Below, one piece after another: positions 33,605 to 44,970 of a stretch of 64,000 bases of DNA. Source of the DNA: Alicyclobacillus sp. SO9 (GTDB lineage: Bacteria > Bacillota > Bacilli > Alicyclobacillales > Alicyclobacillaceae); NCBI RefSeq assembly GCF_016406125.1, contig NZ_CP066339.1, positions 1,426,001 to 1,490,000 of the forward strand, given 5' to 3'. Below the pieces are notes generated by a model. That model was not told the origin of the DNA. It saw only the letters and a list, made by a program, of their open reading frames with translations, and did not search any database. The translations under genes and the position numbers were made by a program. Every line of letters begins with the position of its first letter. Position 1 is the first letter of the stretch.

Positions 33605-33892
33605 GTTTTGGCCTTATCACAAAGATCGAGCGGTTTGAAAGTAACAGAAATCTCCTTTAGCGAAAAACCGCAAATGGAGAGACTTTTAGAATATGTGCTT
33701 TGTAAGCCTGCATAAGTAGTGGTGAAGACCAGGAAACAGGAACTTCTTGAGTCCAACTCAACGAGTGATTATGACCGATTATTGTCCGTGATTGGGAGTT
33801 TGAAGGAGTTAGCGGTAAGGGTGTAGAAGTCGACGACAAATGAACTCCTGCAAGACGATCGGTTACAATATGGGAGAAGCGGGGGAGTCGGA

Positions 33893-34804
33893 TTGAAGAC
33901 TATCACAGTCCAGAATCTGGTCGATAAATTCCACTTGGAAGTCATTGCAGGTAAAGAGCGGCTGGACAGCAGGATTGAAAGTGATGACATTCATCGACCC
34001 GGCTTGGAGTTTACGGGTTACTTGGACTACTTTCCAAAAGAACGAGTCCAAATTTTGGGGCGTCAGGAGATTACATACCTCCATTCATTGCCTGAAGATG
34101 AACGCGATAAACGAATCGGCGAGGTCGTTGCAATGGCTCCGCCTTGTTTCATCATTTCTCGGGGTCAAGCGGGCCTGGACTACTTCACACTGTATTGTGA
34201 GCGGTATCAAATCCCCTTGTTGAGAACAGAACTAAAGACGACAAGTTTTATTAGTCGATTGAACAGTTATCTGGAACGCGTACTTGCACCAGAAGAAGTC
34301 CTGCATGCGGTTTGTATGAACATTTTGGGTGTCGGCATCATCCTGCGCGGAAGCAGCGGGATTGGCAAGAGTGAGGTCGCGTTGGCATTGATTGAACGCG
34401 GGCACCGCCTTGTCTCAGACGACATTGTGCTCGTCAAAAAAATTGGGGCAGAAACCCTCATCGGCACTCACAACGTCAATAACCGTGAGTTGCTGCAACT
34501 GCGGGGAATTGGTTTTGTTGATGTGACTAGATTGTACGGGTCCGGCGCCTATCAAGAGGAGACAACCATCAATTTAGATATCTTTCTAACTCACTGGGAG
34601 GACTATGCCAAAACTGAACTGCTGGGCATAGAAGAACAGACGACCCATTTACTCGATGTTGCGGTACCGCAGATTGATATACCGGTTAGACCTGGCAGGA
34701 ATATTGCTGCCTTGATTGAAGTGGCATGTAAGAACTGGCGCCTAAAGGCTCAGGGATATGATGCTCTGGAGACCTTTGAACGTCGCATTACTGAAGAAAA
34801 TTAG
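33893..34804 (+). CDS. hprK: HPr kinase/phosphorylase
   Basis: Predicted 303-residue bifunctional enzyme that phosphorylates and dephosphorylates Ser46 of HPr, controlling carbon catabolite repression. The N-terminal domain (1-130) includes RPGLEFTGYLDYFPKERVQILG. The catalytic domain has HAVCMNILGVGIILRGSSGIGKSE, with the P-loop GSSGIGKS near residue 155, then GHRLVSDDIVLVKK and the C-terminal signature VAVPQIDIPVRPGRNIAALIEVA. TTG 33893 has GGGGGAG upstream. No lgt or ppaX gene follows; a tRNA cluster begins 190 bases downstream. Confidence 0.95.
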   Translation: MKTITVQNLVDKFHLEVIAGKERLDSRIESDDIHRPGLEFTGYLDYFPKERVQILGRQEITYLHSLPEDERDKRIGEVVAMAPPCFIISRGQAGLDYFTLYCERYQIPLLRTELKTTSFISRLNSYLERVLAPEEVLHAVCMNILGVGIILRGSSGIGKSEVALALIERGHRLVSDDIVLVKKIGAETLIGTHNVNNRELLQLRGIGFVDVTRLYGSGAYQEETTINLDIFLTHWEDYAKTELLGIEEQTTHLLDVAVPQIDIPVRPGRNIAALIEVACKNWRLKAQGYDALETFERRITEEN

Positions 34805-34996
34805 CAGAGTACGTCCCAAAATTACGGATGTGCAGGCTGCTTCCCCAGCAATTTCGGATATTCTGAAATCATTAGAGATGATGAGCGGTTTAAGGTGATT
34901 TTGGGTGATTTGTAATGAGTTTTAGAAAAGGGCTTGATTAATAATGTGATTCTGTGTTACATTACTTCTCGCGCTTTTAAATTGTTGTTAAGCGAT

Positions 34997-35073
34997 GTGC
35001 CCGTAGCTCAGCCGGATAGAGCACTTGACTTCGAATCAAGGTGTCGGGAGTTCGAATCTCTCCGGGCACGCCA
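34997..35073 (+). tRNA. tRNA-Arg (TCG)
   Basis: Acceptor GTGCCCG/CGGGCAC, anticodon stem CTTGA/TCAAG with loop CTTCGAA, TTCGAAT arm and encoded CCA. First of 22 tRNA genes. Confidence 0.95.
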
Positions 35074-35117
35074 TAATCCTAATTACCGTGTGCCGTGGTG
35101 CTTAGGAGAATGCTTAT

Positions 35118-35193
35118 GAGCCATTAGCTCAGTTGGCAGAGCACCTGACTTTTAATCAGGGTGTCGCTGGTTCGAATCCAGCATGGCTCACCA
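35118..35193 (+). tRNA. tRNA-Lys (TTT)
   Basis: Acceptor GAGCCAT/ATGGCTC, anticodon loop CTTTTAA, encoded CCA. Confidence 0.96.
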
Positions 35194-35250
35194 TTGCAAC
35201 TGTAAAGCTGCTGTAGTTGCTTCTAAATAACCAAGCGACAGCGTGACTGC

Positions 35251-35358
35251 TTGAAGGTCACGGACACATTGAAGGTCACGGACATATTGAAGGTCACGGA
35301 CATATTGAAGGTCACGGACATATTGAAGGTCACGGACACATTGAAGGTCACGGACACA
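35251..35358 (+). repeat. Six tandem 18-bp repeats inside the tRNA cluster
   Basis: TTGAAGGTCACGGACACA or TTGAAGGTCACGGACATA occurs six times head to tail at 35251, 35269, 35287, 35305, 35323 and 35341. The last unit runs into CTGTCCGG, which can pair with CGGACA. A seventh partial copy (AAGGTCACGGACA) occurs at about 36271. No spacers are present, so it is not CRISPR. Confidence 0.95.
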
Positions 35359-35407
35359 CTGTCCGGAAACATGTTGCGTGGTGAAATCAGTATTTTGCTA
35401 GGAATAC

Positions 35408-35482
35408 GGGGGTATAGCTCAGTGGGAGAGCACCTGCCTTGCACGCAGGGGGCCGTCGGTTCGAATCCGACTACCTCCACCA
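35408..35482 (+). tRNA. tRNA-Ala (TGC)
   Basis: Acceptor GGGGGTA/TACCTCC with the G3-U70 identity pair, anticodon loop CTTGCAC, encoded CCA. Confidence 0.95.
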
Positions 35483-35487
35483 AGTGA

Positions 35488-35562
35488 TCCTCGATAGCTC
35501 AGCGGTAGAGCATCCGGCTGTTAACCGGAGGGTCGTAGGTTCGAATCCTACTCGGGGAGCCA
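35488..35562 (+). tRNA. tRNA-Asn (GTT)
   Basis: Anticodon stem CCGG/CCGG with loop CTGTTAA, acceptor TCCTCGA/TCGGGGA, encoded CCA. Confidence 0.95.
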
Positions 35563-35563
35563 T

Positions 35564-35639
35564 GCTTCCATAGCTCAGTCGGCAGAGCGCATCCATGGTA
35601 AGGATGAGGTCATCGGTTCGAATCCGATTGGAAGCTCCA
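35564..35639 (+). tRNA. tRNA-Thr (GGT)
   Basis: Acceptor GCTTCCA/TGGAAGC, anticodon stem CATCC/GGATG with loop ATGGTAA, encoded CCA. Confidence 0.95.
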
Positions 35640-35644
35640 CAGAC

Positions 35645-35719
35645 GGCCCCATGGTCAAGCGGTTAAGACACCGCCCTTTCACGGCGGTAACAGGGGTTCG
35701 AGTCCCCTTGGGGTCACCA
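35645..35719 (+). tRNA. tRNA-Glu (TTC)
   Basis: Anticodon stem CCGCC/GGCGG with loop CTTTCAC, acceptor GGCCCCA/TGGGGTC, encoded CCA. Confidence 0.95.
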
Positions 35720-35748
35720 TTGTTCCAAGGCGTCGAAGTAAACGTTTG

Positions 35749-35824
35749 GGGCGGTTAGCTCAGTTGGGAGAGCACCTGCCTTACAAGCAGGGGGTCAGCG
35801 GTTCGAGCCCGTTACCGCCCACCA
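35749..35824 (+). tRNA. tRNA-Val (TAC)
   Basis: Acceptor GGGCGGT/ACCGCCC, anticodon loop CTTACAA, encoded CCA. The following 156 bases to the next tRNA show no gene. Confidence 0.95.
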
Positions 35825-35980
35825 AATCTGAATACGCGATTTGCGCCGTCAAATATGCTTGGCGCTTGTGAAAGCCTGAAATACAGTGCATGAAGGGCAT
35901 ACATAGTTGCAGATGCACATGAGGATAAAAGGGCACGCGTAAGTTAAGACCGGAATATCATGTTGAAGGCAAGTTATTGA

Positions 35981-36056
35981 CGCGGGATGGAGCAGTTGGC
36001 AGCTCGTCGGGCTCATAACCCGAAGGTCGCAGGTTCAAGTCCTGCTCTCGCAACCA
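35981..36056 (+). tRNA. Initiator tRNA-fMet (CAT)
   Basis: The first acceptor position is a C-A mismatch (CGCGGGA opposite TCTCGCA) and three G-C pairs flank the anticodon loop (GGG/CCC), the initiator hallmarks. Loop CTCATAA, encoded CCA. Confidence 0.95.
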
Positions 36057-36059
36057 CAT

Positions 36060-36135
<76 letters not shown>

Positions 36136-36184
36136 CGCACTGAAATGATTGTGTTGGTATCGTGCCAGACAGTGCGCACAATTC

Positions 36185-36259
36185 GCGGAAGTGGCTCAGG
36201 GGTAGAGCATCGCCTTGCCAAGGCGAGGGTCGCGGGTTCGAATCCCGTCTTCCGCTCCA
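36185..36259 (+). tRNA. tRNA-Gly (GCC)
   Basis: Acceptor GCGGAAG/CTTCCGC, anticodon loop TTGCCAA, encoded CCA. A duplicate of its 3' segment occurs at 36361-36377. Confidence 0.96.
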
Positions 36260-36360
36260 GAAGTACCTATAAGGTCACGGACAGACCGGATTCTCACCCA
36301 AGGGTTCCCCCTTCGGGAAGGACACCCTCAGGGACTGGCTCAAACCTACGGTTTCAGCGT

Positions 36361-36377
36361 CGGAATCCCGTCTTCCG
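36361..36377 (+). repeat. Duplicated 3' tail of tRNA-Gly
   Basis: GGAATCCCGTCTTCCG repeats the T-arm/acceptor end of tRNA-Gly (CGAATCCCGTCTTCCGC, 36239-36255) 122 bases downstream. The intervening DNA (36260-36360) includes a copy of AAGGTCACGGACA and hairpin-forming GGGTTCCCCCTTCGGGAA. It looks like an insertion or recombination scar; no integrase gene is near. Confidence 0.7.
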
Positions 36378-36408
36378 TTTGAGTAAGACTAGCACATTGT
36401 AAGCATAT

Positions 36409-36485
36409 CGGGATGTGGCGCAGCCTGGTAGCGCGCTACCTTGGGGAGGTAGAGGTCCCGGGTTCGAATCCCGGCATTCCGACCA
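36409..36485 (+). tRNA. tRNA-Pro (GGG)
   Basis: Acceptor CGGGATG/CATTCCG, anticodon stem CTACC/GGTAG with loop TTGGGGA, encoded CCA. Confidence 0.95.
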
Positions 36486-36492
36486 CATACTT

Positions 36493-36567
36493 GCGGCTAT
36501 AGCTCAGAGGGAGAGCACCACCTTGACACGGTGGGGGCCATAGGTTCAAGTCCTATTAGCCGCACCA
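36493..36567 (+). tRNA. tRNA-Val (GAC)
   Basis: Acceptor GCGGCTA/TAGCCGC, anticodon loop TTGACAC, encoded CCA. Confidence 0.95.
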
Positions 36568-36570
36568 TAT

Positions 36571-36647
36571 GGCGGTGTAGCTCAGTTGGTTAGAGCACAC
36601 GGTTCATACCCGTGGCGTCGGTGGTTCGAATCCACTCACCGCTACCA
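36571..36647 (+). tRNA. Elongator tRNA-Met (CAT)
   Basis: Acceptor GGCGGTG/CACCGCT with a G-T first pair, anticodon stem CACGG/CCGTG with loop TTCATAC, encoded CCA. It resembles Bacillus elongator Met rather than tRNA-Ile2. Confidence 0.92.
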
Positions 36648-36657
36648 GACCTGACGT

Positions 36658-36732
36658 GCCACCTTGGCTCAGGGGTAGAGCGGCTCACTCGTAATGAGCA
36701 GGTCGTCGGTTCGAATCCGACAGGTGGCTCCA
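36658..36732 (+). tRNA. tRNA-Thr (CGT)
   Basis: Acceptor GCCACCT/AGGTGGC, anticodon stem GCTCA/TGAGC with loop CTCGTAA, encoded CCA. Confidence 0.95.
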
Positions 36733-36737
36733 AAAGC

Positions 36738-36821
36738 GGAGGGATACCAAAGTGGCCAAATGGGGCGGACTGTAAATCCGTTGCGGAAGCTTCGAAGGTT
36801 CGAATCCTTCTCCCTCCACCA
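36738..36821 (+). tRNA. tRNA-Tyr (GTA)
   Basis: Class II tRNA with a long variable arm (TTGCGGAAGCTTCG region); acceptor GGAGGGA/TCCCTCC, anticodon loop CTGTAAA, encoded CCA. Confidence 0.95.
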
Positions 36822-36903
36822 CTGCACAAATCATGCTATGCAGCAGACAAGCTCCTCGACGGCTCACAGCCGCGGCGCTGGTCCACATATAGAACTATTC
36901 AAT

Positions 36904-36980
36904 GGTGAATGTGGCGAAGTGGTTAACGCACCGGATTGTGGTTCCGGCATGCGTGGGTTCGATTCCCACCATTCACCCCA
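36904..36980 (+). tRNA. tRNA-His (GTG)
   Basis: Acceptor GTGAATG/CATTCAC plus the His-specific extra G(-1) opposite C73; anticodon loop TTGTGGT, encoded CCA. Confidence 0.95.
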
Positions 36981-36983
36981 CAA

Positions 36984-37058
36984 TGGGGGGTAGCCAAGTG
37001 GTAAGGCAACGGACTTTGACTCCGTCATGCGAAGGTTCGAACCCTTCCCTCCCAGCCA
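36984..37058 (+). tRNA. tRNA-Gln (TTG)
   Basis: Acceptor TGGGGGG/CCTCCCA, anticodon loop CTTTGAC, encoded CCA. Confidence 0.94.
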
Positions 37059-37086
37059 TCCCGGTCTTTTTATGAGACCGTAGTAA

Positions 37087-37160
37087 TGCCGAATGGTGTA
37101 ATGGTAGCACGACTGACTCTGAATCAGTTAGTCTAGGTTCGAGCCCTAGTTCGGCAGCCA
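37087..37160 (+). tRNA. tRNA-Gln (CTG)
   Basis: Acceptor TGCCGAA/TTCGGCA, anticodon stem ACTGA/TCAGT with loop CTCTGAA, encoded CCA. Confidence 0.94.
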
Positions 37161-37164
37161 AATT

Positions 37165-37239
37165 GGCCCTATCGTCTAACGGTTAGGACGCCGCCCTCTC
37201 ACGGCGGTAATCGGGGTTCGAATCCCCGTAGGGTCACCA
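37165..37239 (+). tRNA. tRNA-Glu (CTC)
   Basis: Acceptor GGCCCTA/TAGGGTC, anticodon stem CCGCC/GGCGG with loop CTCTCAC, encoded CCA. A sister of the TTC isoacceptor at 35645. Confidence 0.95.
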
Positions 37240-37245
37240 TAACTT

Positions 37246-37322
37246 GGGTCATTAGCTCAACTTGGCAGAGCATCCGACTCTTAATCGGCAGGTTGAAGGT
37301 TCGAGTCCTTCATGACCCACCA
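37246..37322 (+). tRNA. tRNA-Lys (CTT)
   Basis: Acceptor GGGTCAT/ATGACCC, anticodon loop CTCTTAA, encoded CCA. Confidence 0.95.
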
Positions 37323-37445
37323 AGTCTTCCTTGTGAGGGCGAGGCGCAAGAAGAAATACTTCCAATGGATATAAGTCTACCTGGTGTATTCACCTGAGAA
37401 CGACGATCGCTGAAATCGGGTCGATGGCTGTATCCGTTATAATGT

Positions 37446-37522
37446 GGAGCTGTGGTGTAGAGGCCTAACATGCCTGCCTGTCACGCAGGAGACCGCGGGT
37501 TCGAATCCCGTCAGCTCCGCCA
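37446..37522 (+). tRNA. tRNA-Asp (GTC)
   Basis: Acceptor GGAGCTG/CAGCTCC, anticodon stem CCTGC/GCAGG with loop CTGTCAC, encoded CCA. The 123 bases before it show no gene. Confidence 0.95.
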
Positions 37523-37526
37523 CTAA

Positions 37527-37603
37527 GGGCCTATAGCTCAGCTGGCTAGAGCGCACGACTGATAATCGTGAGGTCAGAGGTTCAAGTCCTCTTAGGCCCA
37601 CCA
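37527..37603 (+). tRNA. tRNA-Ile (GAT)
   Basis: Acceptor GGGCCTA/TAGGCCC, anticodon stem CACGA/TCGTG with loop CTGATAA, encoded CCA. Last tRNA before the rRNA operon. Confidence 0.96.
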
Positions 37604-37622
37604 TTGTAAACCTGATGATGAG

Positions 37623-37706
37623 ATTCGTTAAGATGGAATTGCCTTCATCTAAATTGTGAGGGTGAGACGTCATATCGTACTTACAAATTGATGAATCTTA
37701 ACGAAT
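37623..37706 (+). repeat. 12-bp inverted repeat upstream of the rRNA promoter
   Basis: ATTCGTTAAGAT (37623-37634) is the exact inverse of ATCTTAACGAAT (37695-37706), with 60 bases between. It could form a long-range hairpin at the end of the tRNA transcript or bind a regulator. Confidence 0.6.
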
Positions 37707-37756
37707 TAGTTCTGTTGAATCACATCACAGTCAGATTTGCAAAGAAAAAGTTTCCA

Positions 37757-37785
37757 TTGGCTTTTTGCTTGAAAGATGGTATATT
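37757..37785 (+). promoter_or_regulatory. rRNA operon promoter
   Basis: TTGGCT (37757-37762) and TATATT (37780-37785) are 17 bases apart, with an A/T-rich stretch upstream like an UP element. It lies about 290 bases before 16S. Confidence 0.65.
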
Positions 37786-38034
37786 AGTCGATGCCGCCGC
37801 GAGAGCGGGCCGGACAACAAAGCCTTTAAAACCCGCGCCATAACAGCATTTTAAGACATCATGAACGACTTCAGGCGAGATGATTCAGCCGAGATTGACA
37901 AGCGGATGAGCGGAGAAAGATGTGCCGCCAAACCCAGTGGATTGACAGCAGAATGGTTCATCGGGATTTGAAGCAAAGGGTTCCTTGAAAACTAAACACA
38001 CGAAAGAGACGCTTGTGTAAGAAATGAGCTTCGT

Positions 38035-38047
38035 CTGTTCTTTGAGA
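38035..38047 (+). promoter_or_regulatory. boxA-like antitermination site
   Basis: TGTTCTTTGAGAG resembles the rRNA boxA (TGCTCTTTGAAAA), 30 bases before 16S. CCTTGAAAAC near 37983 is a second similar element. Confidence 0.5.
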
Positions 38048-38077
38048 GAAGAGCAGTACAGGATATATGTAAGACCA

Positions 38078-42902
<4,825 letters not shown>

Positions 42903-43064
42903 GAGGAACAGGGAAACGACAGACGACTCGCTGTCTGGGAAGACAGGTATACAAACTACTTGAAGCACGAAGGTGACTTCAAGGAAGTACATAGGGTTGA
43001 TGCGGTGTCTGCGAAGAAGCGTTCACTTTAGTGCCAGCGGATGAGCTGACACCGTATGAACCCA

Positions 43065-43182
43065 GTCTGGTGACGAGAGCGGAGGGGCCACACGCGTACC
43101 CATCCCGAACACGACCGTTAAGACCTCCAGCGCCGATGATACTTGGAGCGCGAGCTCCTGGGAAAGTAGGACATTGCCAGGC
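43065..43182 (+). rRNA. rrf: 5S ribosomal RNA
   Basis: The 118-base segment shows the 5S landmarks CCCATCCCGAACACGACCGT and GGGAAAGTAGGACATTGCCA, with terminal pairing of GTCTGG and CCAGGC. Confidence 0.94.
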
Positions 43183-43200
43183 GAGAGAGCAGGAAGAGAG

Positions 43201-43235
43201 AGGCGTTGCACCCGATGTGGTGCAGCGTCTTTTTG
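43201..43235 (+). terminator. rRNA operon terminator
   Basis: GCGTTGCACC (43203-43212) pairs with GGTGCAGCGT with one G-T pair, followed by CTTTTTG. Confidence 0.85.
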
Positions 43236-43369
43236 TATGTGACTGTAGGTACAAGTGGAGGAACCGACAAAGAGAGAAAGAGGAGAAGGAAGATAAACGG
43301 GGAAACCCGTTTATTTACCGTCTGAAGTTCCTTGAATGCATGGAAGCAGAGTTGGTGTTTCGTGAGGGG
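43230..43369 (+). repeat. Direct repeat downstream of rRNA, copy 1
   Basis: About 140 bases starting TTTTTGTATGTGACTGTAGG are repeated at 43406-43541 with few differences. The unit contains a hairpin TAAACGGG/CCCGTTTA (43294-43313) followed by TTTACC, a terminator-like element. Confidence 0.9.
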
Positions 43370-43405
43370 AGCGATAGAGAGAAGACGACGAGAGCGGATG
43401 AAGTG

Positions 43406-43541
43406 TTTTTGTGTGTGACTGTAGGTACAAGTGGAGGAACCGACAAAGAGAGAAAGAGGAGAAGGAAGATAAACGGGGACACCCGTTTATTTACTGTCTG
43501 AAGTTCTGAATGCATGGAAGTAGAGTTGATGTTTATGACGG
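43406..43541 (+). repeat. Direct repeat downstream of rRNA, copy 2
   Basis: Second copy, offset 176 bases from the first. Its hairpin TAAACGGG/CCCGTTTA (43470-43489) is conserved while the loop changes from GAAA to GACA. No gene lies in either copy. Confidence 0.9.
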
Positions 43542-43695
43542 GATTGTGTCTGCTTGAGGGCAAAAGAGGGGGGGCAGTGCCAAAACATGTTCCCTGGCGT
43601 CGTTGTGTTCACAAGGCGGACACAAACAGCCCGTTGACATGCCTCAGATGTGGCGGAACTGTGTCCAAAGACCCGATGAGGGGGAGGGGTGCAGA

Positions 43696-43887
43696 AAATA
43701 GAGATCCCACAAGTGCTTATTTGGAACGTGGCTATCGCCGTGTACAAAATAAGCTCCTGAGAAGTGCTTAAAGGCCGGAAAACCAACGAAAATGGGGTCT
43801 GAACGGCAAATAAGCTCGTCTGAAGCGCTTATTTCCTCTCTTGGGCCTCCGTTTCGGCGAATAAGCGCTTCTCGGATCTCTATTTGG
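43696..43887. repeat. Array of four 29-bp palindromic elements
   Basis: Elements at 43696-43724, 43746-43774, 43807-43836 and 43858-43887 share AATAAGC...GCTTATT or AATAGAGATCC...GCTTATT arms and are spaced 50-61 bases. The first and last are near reverse complements of each other (AAATAGAGATCC and GGATCTCTATTT), so the array is globally symmetric. No gene is visible in 43542-44086. Confidence 0.75.
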
Positions 43888-44086
43888 CCCTGGCGCCGAC
43901 AGCCGCAGCCCCGAGCCCCCCGGTGCCTGGCCGGGTGCCACTTCCAAACGGATCACGCCCTGATGTATCTAGTCCCTTCTTATGTGTTGCGGCTGTGCGT
44001 CTGTCTAATCAAGTAACTTAGATAATAATTGGACAAAGGGTTCTATGTTGAGCCTGAGAACGTAAAATCTAATAGGACAATCGTCT

Positions 44087-44254
44087 CTGTGACTGTGACT
44101 GTGACTGTGACTGTGACTGTGACTGTGACTGTGACTGTGAATTTGAATTTGAATTTGAATTTGAATTTGAATTTGAATTTGACTCTGACTCTGACTCTGA
44201 CTCTGACTCTGACTCTGACTCTGACTCTGACTCTGACTCTGACTCTGACTCTGA
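44087..44254 (+). repeat. Composite hexamer microsatellite
   Basis: Nine CTGTGA units (44087-44140), seven ATTTGA units (44141-44182) and twelve CTCTGA units (44183-44254) follow without a phase break: 28 units sharing the pattern NTNTGA. It lies 144 bases upstream of the small permease gene. Three CTCTGA units recur at 59162-59179. Confidence 0.97.
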
Positions 44255-44397
44255 CTCACAGTCTGGACCGCTTTGATGACTGTACGGAACGCACCTCTTC
44301 GGTCGGCCAAAGCTCTAAGGATGCGCAGCATCTGAATCGTTGGTGAGTCCGACTTCATTATAATCAATCCACTATGCAGTATTGGCAGGAGGGAATC

Positions 44398-44883
44398 ATG
44401 GACAGAATTCTCCTCGGTTTGAGTGCTGTAACTCTTATTGGGTATCTGCTACTTGGATTCTACCGTCCGGGGGTTGCACTAAACGGATTAAGTATGACAG
44501 CAGATATGTTCGTACAGGCAGTTCCATGGATTGTTGTCTCCATGTTTGCAGCTGGGTTGCTTGCGCAGTTTTTGCACCCGGGCCTAATTGCTAGGTGGCT
44601 TGGACGAGAGGCTGGAGTTGGAGGTGTGGTTCTGGGGGCATTGTTGGGGATGCTTGGAACGGGATCGCGTTGGGCTATGTATCCTTTAGCCACTGGCCTC
44701 CTTGCTGCTGAGGCGAGTCCCGGATCGGTTTTTGCCTTCGTAACGACATGGCAGCTCGTCTCTCTGACACGGCTGCCTGCTGAAGTGCCGTTCTATGGTG
44801 CGAAGTTCACGATTGTCCGTGCGGTAATGTCTGTGTTTATCGCCATCATCGGCGGCATGCTACTGGAGCACATTGAGATTTAA
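44398..44883 (+). CDS. Small membrane protein resembling a half YraQ/ArsP-type permease
   Basis: Predicted 161-residue protein with about four helices. It contains AVPWIVVSMFAAGLLAQFL and a conserved-looking GMLGTGSRWAMYPLATGLLA with FVTTWQLVSLTRLPAEVPF, reminiscent of the predicted-permease (DUF318/ArsP_1) family but half-length, so it may dimerise. ATG 44398 has AGGAGG 5-6 bases upstream. It is monocistronic with a bidirectional terminator behind it and the hexamer microsatellite in front. Substrate is unknown. Confidence 0.65.
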   Translation: MDRILLGLSAVTLIGYLLLGFYRPGVALNGLSMTADMFVQAVPWIVVSMFAAGLLAQFLHPGLIARWLGREAGVGGVVLGALLGMLGTGSRWAMYPLATGLLAAEASPGSVFAFVTTWQLVSLTRLPAEVPFYGAKFTIVRAVMSVFIAIIGGMLLEHIEI

Positions 44884-44923
44884 AACGACCGACACCACTT
44901 TGCTGAGATGGTATATAAGGATG

Positions 44924-44952
44924 AAAGCCCATGTGCGAAGACATGGGCTTTT
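44924..44952. terminator. Bidirectional terminator
   Basis: AAAGCCCATGT (44924-44934) pairs with ACATGGGCTTT (44941-44951), with T following on + and A preceding. It serves the small permease and the convergent protease gene. Confidence 0.88.
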
Positions 44953-44970
44953 GTGATGCATGACACTAAT

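Noticed and set aside
35251-35358. Repeat array considered as CRISPR
   Set aside because: Units are directly tandem with no spacers and no cas genes nearby.
37438-37443. TATAAT in front of tRNA-Asp
   Set aside because: It ends only 2 bases before the mature tRNA, so a start site would fall inside the tRNA; no matching -35 was found.
43696-43887. Palindrome array considered as a set of intrinsic terminators
   Set aside because: Stems are A/T-rich at the ends, lack U tracts, and several are spaced regularly far from any gene end.
44005-44367. Open frames across the hexamer microsatellite encoding VT/NL/TL or SQ/IQ/SH dipeptide runs
   Set aside because: The hexamer keeps all frames open; there is no SD and the product is pure repeat.
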